Shown here: positions 13,964-18,842 of the stretch, one piece after another
Layout: every line of letters begins with the position of its first letter
How positions within the stretch are numbered: position 1 is the first letter of the stretch
From: CAKKQX01 sp046313915
GTDB taxonomy: Bacteria; Pseudomonadota; Gammaproteobacteria; Burkholderiales; SG8-41
NCBI GenBank assembly: GCA_046313915.1
Contig: JBKBXX010000065.1
Location: 1-18,842 of the forward strand
Length of the DNA stretch: 18,842 nt
Reading direction: 5' to 3'
The notes under the pieces: model-generated
The model's database searches: none
Told to the model about the DNA's origin: nothing
What the model saw: only the letters and a program-made list of their open reading frames with translations
Made by a program: the position numbers and the translations under genes

Positions 13964-15165
13964 TTTTCCGTCTCCTCGGCCGCTTCACCGGCCTGCTTCA
14001 GCGCAAACTGCACGGCAAGCGGGCCGAGCAGCTCCAGGATCAGCACCGCGGACAGGACTATCGCCGCCAGCCTGGCGCCGAATTCCGGATAAAGGGTCGC
14101 TGTGCCCTGCACCATGGCGAGCGCCGTGCTCGACATCGGCGTGAGCGCGATGCACAGCAGCCCGGCGCTGCCCGCGCGCACGCCGGAAAAATGCGTGAGG
14201 CTCAGCACGCCGATCGACTTGCCGGCGAAGCGCGCCAGAATATAGACCAGTGCCAGCGCACCACCGGCGGCCATCTCGGAGAGCTGCAGACTGGCCCCGC
14301 CGACCACGAACAGTACCACGAAGAACAACTGCCCGACGCGGCTGGTATCGACCGCCATCAGGTCGTGGCGCCGGTCGAGATTGCGCGCCATCACACCATA
14401 GGCAAGCAATGCGAGCAGCACCGACAACTCCAGCATGCGCGCCGCGCTGACGGTGACCACGATCAATGCCACCAGCAGCACGAAATGCCGCTCCGCTTTC
14501 TTCCCCAGCCAGCGGGCGATCAGCAGCGTCAGGATGCACGCGGCATAGCCGAGGATCAGCGAACCGGCCAGCATGTACACCGGATGCAGCGCCACCGTAA
14601 TCCATCCGGCCTGGTATTCGCGATGGATCCCCGACAGCAGCATGGCCATCAGCACAAAGGCGATCACGCTGTTGATCGCGACCAGATTGAGCACGCGCTC
14701 GGTTACCTGTCCCTCCGCGTGCAGTTCCTGGGCGACCAGCATCACCACCGCCGGCGAGGTGGAAACGCCGATCGCGGCGGCCACCGCCGCATACAGCGGC
14801 CTGACGTCGAAATAGACCAGCGCGAAGTAGATGAACCCGAACGACAGCGCGCTCTCCAGCACGCCAGTGGCCAGCAGCCAGCGGTCCTTTTTAAGCCACC
14901 TGATATCGAGCCGGCGGCCAAGTTCGAACAGGACGAGACCCAGCGCGATATCGACGAAAATCCATGCTTCGGTCATCAGTTTGTCGTCGAGCAGCCTCAG
15001 GCTGCCCAGCAGCATGCCTATCAGCACATATCCAGTAATGCGCGGCAGATGCAGCACGCGCTTGACGAGTTCGCCGCCGAGCAGGCCGGCGAGCAGCAGC
15101 ACGCCGAATAGCGCCAGCGGATTGGCGACCAAGGGAAGCTGCGGCAGGAAATTAAGATGCGTCAT
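13960..15165 (-). CDS. CPA2-like cation:proton antiporter family protein, atypical ion site
   Basis: A 401-residue membrane protein of the Na+/H+ exchanger superfamily with about 12 helices. Family features: GGELVKRVLHLPRITGYVLIGMLLG in the first two helices; FELGRRLDIRWL; the TM4 crossover GVSTSPAVVMLVAQEL (133-148); and a TM10 lysine, K316, in ARFAGKSIGVLSL. At the place where CPA2 proteins normally have an acidic pair (DD, or QD in Kef), TM5 here reads LVAINSVIAFVL, so N165-S166 replace it. There is no C-terminal RCK/TrkA-N domain, unlike KefB or KefC. ATG at 15165 has GGAG about 10 nt upstream. Its stop overlaps the ligase gene. Possible roles are an altered-ion antiporter or a carrier or channel for another solute; the family is clear, the function is not. 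Confidence 0.85.
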   Translation of the reverse strand: MTHLNFLPQLPLVANPLALFGVLLLAGLLGGELVKRVLHLPRITGYVLIGMLLGSLRLLDDKLMTEAWIFVDIALGLVLFELGRRLDIRWLKKDRWLLATGVLESALSFGFIYFALVYFDVRPLYAAVAAAIGVSTSPAVVMLVAQELHAEGQVTERVLNLVAINSVIAFVLMAMLLSGIHREYQAGWITVALHPVYMLAGSLILGYAACILTLLIARWLGKKAERHFVLLVALIVVTVSAARMLELSVLLALLAYGVMARNLDRRHDLMAVDTSRVGQLFFVVLFVVGGASLQLSEMAAGGALALVYILARFAGKSIGVLSLTHFSGVRAGSAGLLCIALTPMSSTALAMVQGTATLYPEFGARLAAIVLSAVLILELLGPLAVQFALKQAGEAAEETEK

Positions 15166-15285
15166 GGCAGGCGATCTCCGTTGTTCGGCAGCCTGGCAGG
15201 CCGTTCCTCGTCAACGTTCGCATGTTTTTGTTTAGGCTCCGCGCCGGTTTTTTTCTGCCCCCACCGGTTAAGGCTGCGGATTTCA

Positions 15286-15323
15286 AAAGCCCATAGCGCA
15301 TACGTGTTTCATTGCGCTATGGG
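15286..15323 (-). terminator. Hairpin terminator downstream of lutC
   Basis: An 11-bp perfect inverted repeat, CCCATAGCGCA at 15290-15300 and TGCGCTATGGG at 15313-15323, encloses a 12-nt loop. On the minus strand the stem is followed by CTTTTG (15289-15284), a short T run. It lies 83 nt after the lutC stop and 125 nt before the transporter start. The short T run makes it a moderate rather than strong intrinsic terminator; it would separate the lut cluster from the transporter operon. Confidence 0.6.
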
Positions 15324-15405
15324 TGCCAAGGCTATCGCAATTCAGACCACAGCTGGCGGCAAAGTTCCAGCCGAGCGCGGGTCATCCCGCTAACGTCTTG
15401 ATTAT

Positions 15406-16053
15406 TCAAGGCACAAGAATGATGTGCACGCGGTATGGGCCGTGCGCGCCGAGGGTCACGGTCTGTTCGATGTCGGCGGTGCGCGAAGGGCCGGAGATGA
15501 AATTGACCGCGCGCGGCATCTGCGCAAACTCCGCGCGCAACAGCTGCCACGCCTCTTCCATGCCGCGCACGATGCGCGCGCGGCTCACTACTGCGATGTG
15601 CGTCTCCGGCAGCAGGCTCACCGCAGCAGGCGTGCGCGGTCCCGACGTCATCATCAATGTGCCAGTCTCGGCAATCGCACAGAACGCGCCGGTGATGCCC
15701 ACCAGATCGTCGCCGCGCGCGTTGCGCGCCTCGACCGTCATCCCGCTTCCCGCCCAGTCGAGGTCGATGAATTCCTTCCAGCACACGGCACGCAATGGCA
15801 AATCGTGCCCGCGCAGATAAACGGCAATTGCCGCCGGTATTTCGACATTCGAACCAACCTCGGCCCAGGTGCTGGCGAGACCCAGAACCCGCTCGCGAAA
15901 GCGCGTGACCAGTTCGCCGTCAGAAACAGGACGCGGGCTCTGCGGATGTGCATTGATGTATGCGCGCGCGGCCTCGCGCGCGGCATCGTCCGGCGCGCCG
16001 CTTCTGCCCTGCGCGGCGCGGATGCGCGCCAGAATGTGGTCACGGGCAGTCAT
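15406..16053 (-). CDS. lutC: Lactate utilization protein LutC (LUD domain)
   Basis: A 215-residue LUD-domain protein. Visible features are MTARDHILARIRAAQGR at the N-terminus, the central GDDLVGITGAFCAIAETGTLMMTSG (the LutC/YkgG signature, with AETGTL), RTPAAVSLLPETHIAVV, and the C-terminal NFISGPSRTADIEQTVTLGAHGP, the hallmark of the family. With LutA and LutB it forms an L-lactate oxidising complex in Bacillus and many proteobacteria. ATG at 16053 was chosen; a TTG 30 nt upstream would add ten residues, but neither has a strong ribosome-binding site. It lies 99 nt after the mmsA stop. Its separation from lutB by mmsA is unusual. The downstream hairpin probably ends the transcript. Confidence 0.92.
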   Translation of the reverse strand: MTARDHILARIRAAQGRSGAPDDAAREAARAYINAHPQSPRPVSDGELVTRFRERVLGLASTWAEVGSNVEIPAAIAVYLRGHDLPLRAVCWKEFIDLDWAGSGMTVEARNARGDDLVGITGAFCAIAETGTLMMTSGPRTPAAVSLLPETHIAVVSRARIVRGMEEAWQLLRAEFAQMPRAVNFISGPSRTADIEQTVTLGAHGPYRVHIILVP

Positions 16054-16110
16054 CAATCGGGAGAGGCGCTCGGCGATAGACAAGAGACGGCATGCAGCCT
16101 CGACCGCCCT

Positions 16111-16159
16111 TCGTCTCTCGTCCCTCTGTTCTCGTCTTTCATCGCTCGGCGCTCAGCCC
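16111..16159. repeat. Degenerate 7-bp tandem repeat array between mmsA and lutC
   Basis: Seven consecutive 7-nt units on the + strand all begin TC: TCGTCTC, TCGTCCC, TCTGTTC, TCGTCTT, TCATCGC, TCGGCGC, TCAGCCC. The last unit contains the mmsA stop codon (complement of TCA at 16153-16155). A copy of the reverse motif, AGAGACG at 16083-16089, could pair with CGTCTCT at 16112-16118. The phase is visible directly; the function is unknown. Confidence 0.6.
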
Positions 16160-17673
16160 AGCGTCGGCATGTTGAGGCCGGGCGCCGCGATGTCGCTGGA
16201 CGGCCAGCGCGTGGTCACAACCTTGGTGCGGGTGTAGAAGGTGACTCCCTCCATCCCGTGCACGTGCAGGTCGCCGAACAACGAATTTTTCCAACCGCCG
16301 AACGAAAAAAACGCCATCGGCACCGGGATCGGGACATTGATTCCGACCATGCCGACCTCGATTTCGTTCTGGTAGCGGCGCGCGGCGGCACCCGAGCGCG
16401 TGAATATCGCCGTACCGTTGCCGTACGGATTGCTGTTGACGAGCCCTATCGCCTCATCCAGCGTCTGCGCGCGCAGCACCACCAGCACCGGACCGAAAAT
16501 CTCGTCCCTGTAAATCGTCATCTCGGGCGTCACGTGGTCGAACAGCGTAGCCCCCAGGAAAAATCCCTGCTCGTGGCCGGCGACCTTGAAGCCGCGTCCA
16601 TCGAGCACGAGCCGCGCGCCTTCGCTGACACCCTTGTCGATATAGCTCGCGACCTTGTCGCGATGGGCGCGCGTGATGAGCGGCCCCATCTCGACGCCGT
16701 GGCGGTCGCCGGAGCCGATCGGCAGTTTCGCCGCCCTGCTGCGGATTTTCTCCACCAGCGTATCGCCGATGTCGCCCACCGCCACCACTGCGGAGATCGC
16801 CATGCAGCGTTCGCCGGCCGAACCGTAGCCGGCGCCGATCAGCGCATCCGCCGCGAAATCGAGATCGGCATCAGGCAGCACCACGGCATGGTTCTTGGCT
16901 CCGCCCAGCGCCTGCACGCGCTTGCCGCTGCGCGCTGCCGTTTCATAGACATACTTCGCGATCGGCGTCGAACCGACGAACGACACCGCCTTGATATCCG
17001 GATGCGCGAGTATCGCATCGACCGCTTCCTTGTCACCATGCACGACGTTGAACACGCCGTCTGGAAGTCCCGCCTCCGTGAACAGTTCCGCCATGCGCAT
17101 CGAGGCCGAAGGCACCTTTTCCGACGGTTTCAGCACAAACGTGTTGCCACAGGCGATCGCCACCGGGAACATCCATAGCGGCACCATCACCGGAAAATTG
17201 AACGGCGTAATCCCTGCACAGACCCCGATTGGCTGCAACATGGAATGACAGTCGATGCCGCGCCCGACGTCCTCGGCGTGCTCGCCCTTGACCAGATGCG
17301 GCACGCCGGACGCAAATTCAACGACTTCAATGCCACGCTGCAACGAACCTGCGGCATCGGCCAGCGTCTTGCCGTGCTCTTCAGTGATCAGCCGGGTGAA
17401 ATCCTGGCGATGCGCTTCAAGCAGCTCGCGAAATCGTGTCAGTATGCGTGCACGCCGGATTGCCGGCGTGGCGCGCCAGGCCGGAAAGGCAGCCTTCGCC
17501 GCCGCCACCGCGACATTGATGTCGGCGCCGGCGCACAGCGGCACCCGCCGCACATTCGCCCCGGTCGCCGGATTGGTCACTTCGGCGAAGCGCTCGCCGG
17601 CCGACGCCCGTTTCCTGCCGTTGATCCACAGCGCAACGGTTTCGATGTTTTGAATGTCCAGCGGTTGGTTCAT
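16153..17673 (-). CDS. mmsA: CoA-acylating methylmalonate-semialdehyde dehydrogenase
   Basis: A 506-residue aldehyde dehydrogenase that converts (methyl)malonate semialdehyde plus CoA and NAD+ to propionyl-CoA or acetyl-CoA. MmsA features: ITPFNFPVMVPLWMFP (156-170), VLKPSEKVPSAS, SFVGSTPIAKYVYETAA, GGAKNHAVVLPDADLD with N261 at the position of the usual ALDH general-base Glu, as known for MmsA, and catalytic C290 in AGERCMAISAVV. The C-terminal half has EIFGPVLVV and NVPIPVPMAFFSFGGWKNS. ATG at 17673 is supported by AGGAG about 6 nt upstream; the open frame continues farther upstream only through repeat sequence. It sits between lutB and lutC. The usual valine-catabolism partners (mmsB, acyl-CoA dehydrogenases) are not visible in the window. 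Confidence 0.94.
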   Translation of the reverse strand: MNQPLDIQNIETVALWINGRKRASAGERFAEVTNPATGANVRRVPLCAGADINVAVAAAKAAFPAWRATPAIRRARILTRFRELLEAHRQDFTRLITEEHGKTLADAAGSLQRGIEVVEFASGVPHLVKGEHAEDVGRGIDCHSMLQPIGVCAGITPFNFPVMVPLWMFPVAIACGNTFVLKPSEKVPSASMRMAELFTEAGLPDGVFNVVHGDKEAVDAILAHPDIKAVSFVGSTPIAKYVYETAARSGKRVQALGGAKNHAVVLPDADLDFAADALIGAGYGSAGERCMAISAVVAVGDIGDTLVEKIRSRAAKLPIGSGDRHGVEMGPLITRAHRDKVASYIDKGVSEGARLVLDGRGFKVAGHEQGFFLGATLFDHVTPEMTIYRDEIFGPVLVVLRAQTLDEAIGLVNSNPYGNGTAIFTRSGAAARRYQNEIEVGMVGINVPIPVPMAFFSFGGWKNSLFGDLHVHGMEGVTFYTRTKVVTTRWPSSDIAAPGLNMPTLG

Positions 17674-17712
17674 CACAATCTCCTGATTTCTCCCGCCGAG
17701 GTCAGGCGGGTG

Positions 17713-17797
17713 GTAAGCGGGCAAGTCGTAAGCGGTAAGCCGTGAGCAGTAAGCCGTTTTCAAGGCTTGGTTTTCCGCTCACGGCTTAGCGCTCACC
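17713..17797. repeat. Degenerate 7-bp repeat array with a large inverted repeat between lutB and mmsA
   Basis: Successive 7-nt units are GTAAGCG (17713), GCAAGTC (17721), GTAAGCG, GTAAGCC, GTGAGCA, GTAAGCC, followed after three divergent units by reverse-type units GCTCACG, GCTTAGC, GCTCACC (17777-17797). TAAGCCGTGAGC at 17736-17747 is perfectly complementary to GCTCACGGCTTA at 17777-17788; with mismatches the arms extend to 17728 and 17796. An inner AAGCC/GGCTT hairpin lies inside the loop. The last unit contains the lutB stop. There is no T tract, so it is not a typical intrinsic terminator. Confidence 0.7.
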
Positions 17798-18842
17798 CGC
17801 TCTTTCGCTTTCTGTACATTTCCCGAAACGTTTTGCCCGCCGGCGCCGGCAAGTCGCGCCCGCGGCTCCAGTCGCTGCCGAAAGGCAGGCGGTGTATCAG
17901 TTTACCTGCGCCACCCATGCGCGCAAGTACGCGCGCAGCGATTTTCGACACCATCGCATACAGCGCCGGCCGCCGGGCGATTTCGCTCCACAGCATCAGG
18001 CCCAGTTTTTCGGGCCACGGCTTCAATCCGCGCTCGAACTGTTTCTCGCGCAGCTTGCGCATGAGATCGGGCAGCGGGATCTTGACCGGGCACACCACGC
18101 CGCACTGGTTGCACAGCGTCGAAGCGTTGGGCAGATCAAGCGCATTTTCGATGCCGACATAGGCCGGCGTCAGGATCGAGCCCATCGGCCCCGGATAGAC
18201 CCAGCCATAGGCGTGGCCGCCGACATTCTGATAGACCGGACAGTGGTTCATGCACGCGCCGCAGCGGATGCAACGCAGCATCGGCTGCATGTCGCCGCCG
18301 ATCAGCCCGGTGCGCCCGGCATCGATCAGGATGATGTGGAAATGCTCGGGGCCATCGAGATCATCCCTGCCTTTCACGCCGGTCGTCACCGAAATGTAAT
18401 TGGTGATCGTCTGGCCGGTGCCGTGGCGCGGCAGCAGCCGCAGCAGTGTCGTCACGTCCTCCAGCGTCGGCACCACTTTCTCGATGCCGGTGATCGCCAC
18501 GTGCACGCGCGGCAGCGTCGTCACCATGCGGCCGTTGCCTTCGTTGGTGACGATCAGCGTCGAGCCGGTCTCGGCGATGATGAAATTGGCGCCGGAAATC
18601 CCCATGTCGGCCGAAACGAAGTGTGGCCGCAGCATTTCGCGCGCCTCGCGGCACAGCTCGGTGATGCCGCTCTGCCGCGGCTTGTGATGTTTTTCGGCGA
18701 ACAGGTCGGAGATCTCTTCCCTGCTCTTGTGCACCACCGGGGCGACGATGTGCGACGGCGGCTCGTGCGCGAGCTGCAGGATGTACTCGCCGAGATCGGT
18801 CTCGACGACTTCGATGCCCGCCGCTTCCAGCGCATCGTTGAG
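17793..18842 (-). CDS. lutB: Lactate utilization iron-sulfur protein LutB, N-terminus outside the window
   Basis: The visible 349 codons are the C-terminal part of LutB/YkgF; the frame is open to the right edge (LNDALEAAGIEVVETDLGEY...), so about 120 N-terminal residues are missing. The LUD part contains GISGANFIIAETGSTLIVTNEGNG and LPRVHVAITGIEKVVPTLED. The ferredoxin-like part has CIRCGACMNHCP (18272-18237), a complete CxxCxxCxxxCP cluster, and CNQCGVVCPVKIP (18113-18075), with three Cys. VYQNVGGHAYGWVYPGPMG between the clusters is characteristic of LutB. It should pass electrons from lactate, or a related hydroxy acid, toward the respiratory chain together with LutA (expected upstream, not seen) and LutC. 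The stop falls within the 7-bp repeat array. Confidence 0.93.
   Translation of the reverse strand, partial: LNDALEAAGIEVVETDLGEYILQLAHEPPSHIVAPVVHKSREEISDLFAEKHHKPRQSGITELCREAREMLRPHFVSADMGISGANFIIAETGSTLIVTNEGNGRMVTTLPRVHVAITGIEKVVPTLEDVTTLLRLLPRHGTGQTITNYISVTTGVKGRDDLDGPEHFHIILIDAGRTGLIGGDMQPMLRCIRCGACMNHCPVYQNVGGHAYGWVYPGPMGSILTPAYVGIENALDLPNASTLCNQCGVVCPVKIPLPDLMRKLREKQFERGLKPWPEKLGLMLWSEIARRPALYAMVSKIAARVLARMGGAGKLIHRLPFGSDWSRGRDLPAPAGKTFREMYRKRKSG

Noticed and set aside
15397..15410. Palindrome CTTGATTATTCAAG resembling an FNR site
   Set aside because: The half-sites are separated by 4 nt between TTGA and TCAA instead of the 6 of the FNR consensus, and it lies at the lutC stop, not upstream of a gene.
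15424..17178. 584-codon + strand frame across lutC and mmsA
   Set aside because: It spans two well-supported minus-strand genes and their repeat-containing spacer, and the translation has no domain features.
1..18842. CRISPR arrays, tRNA or rRNA genes, insertion sequences, phage genes
   Set aside because: I found no regular long direct repeats with spacers, no cloverleaf-like tRNA sequence, and no transposase, integrase or phage protein in any frame.

Overview
The window is GC-rich and densely packed. Every gene I can support lies on the minus strand, so transcription runs from high to low coordinates. The gene set (Lut lactate-oxidation proteins, CoA-acylating methylmalonate-semialdehyde dehydrogenase, a slipin/NfeD pair, a YbdK-type ligase, a group 2-like Mrp cluster and a perfect FNR-type box) suggests a respiratory, facultatively anaerobic proteobacterium, most likely a betaproteobacterium. 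That assignment is inference from gene content and style; no rRNA or other marker gene is present.

Layout, in transcription order from the right edge. (1) 18842-15406: lutB (5' end cut by the window), mmsA and lutC, one catabolic cluster. Both spacers beside mmsA carry degenerate 7-bp repeat arrays, and a hairpin terminator follows lutC. (2) 15165-12019: a tightly overlapping trio of a CPA2-like membrane transporter, a YbdK-type carboxylate-amine ligase and a class I glutamine-amidotransferase-fold gamma-glutamyl hydrolase. (3) 11892-9686: a membrane serine protease of the NfeD family overlapping a slipin/stomatin. (4) 9521-9051: a small exported protein with a carboxypeptidase-regulatory-like fold, behind a near-ideal class II FNR/CRP-type promoter. 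(5) 8818-6089: a P2-type cation ATPase. (6) 5870 to beyond position 1: an Mrp/Mbh-type multisubunit cation/proton antiporter operon in the order E, F, G, DUF4040-MbhE, B, C, D, NuoL-like, an unnamed 82-residue membrane protein, and a further D-like subunit that runs out of the window. A strong sigma-70-like promoter precedes it, with a leader of about 140 nt whose ribosome-binding site can fold onto itself.

Ion transport dominates: the Mrp complex, the P-type ATPase and the CPA2-like protein together suggest Na+/Ca2+/K+ and pH homeostasis. The lut-mmsA cluster feeds electrons and acyl-CoA from small organic acids into metabolism. The points most worth follow-up are the conserved-looking 82-residue protein embedded in the Mrp operon, the transporter/ligase/hydrolase trio (whose transporter lacks the usual acidic ion-binding pair), mmsA inside a lut cluster, the FNR-type promoter, and the run of non-ATG start codons in the Mrp operon.
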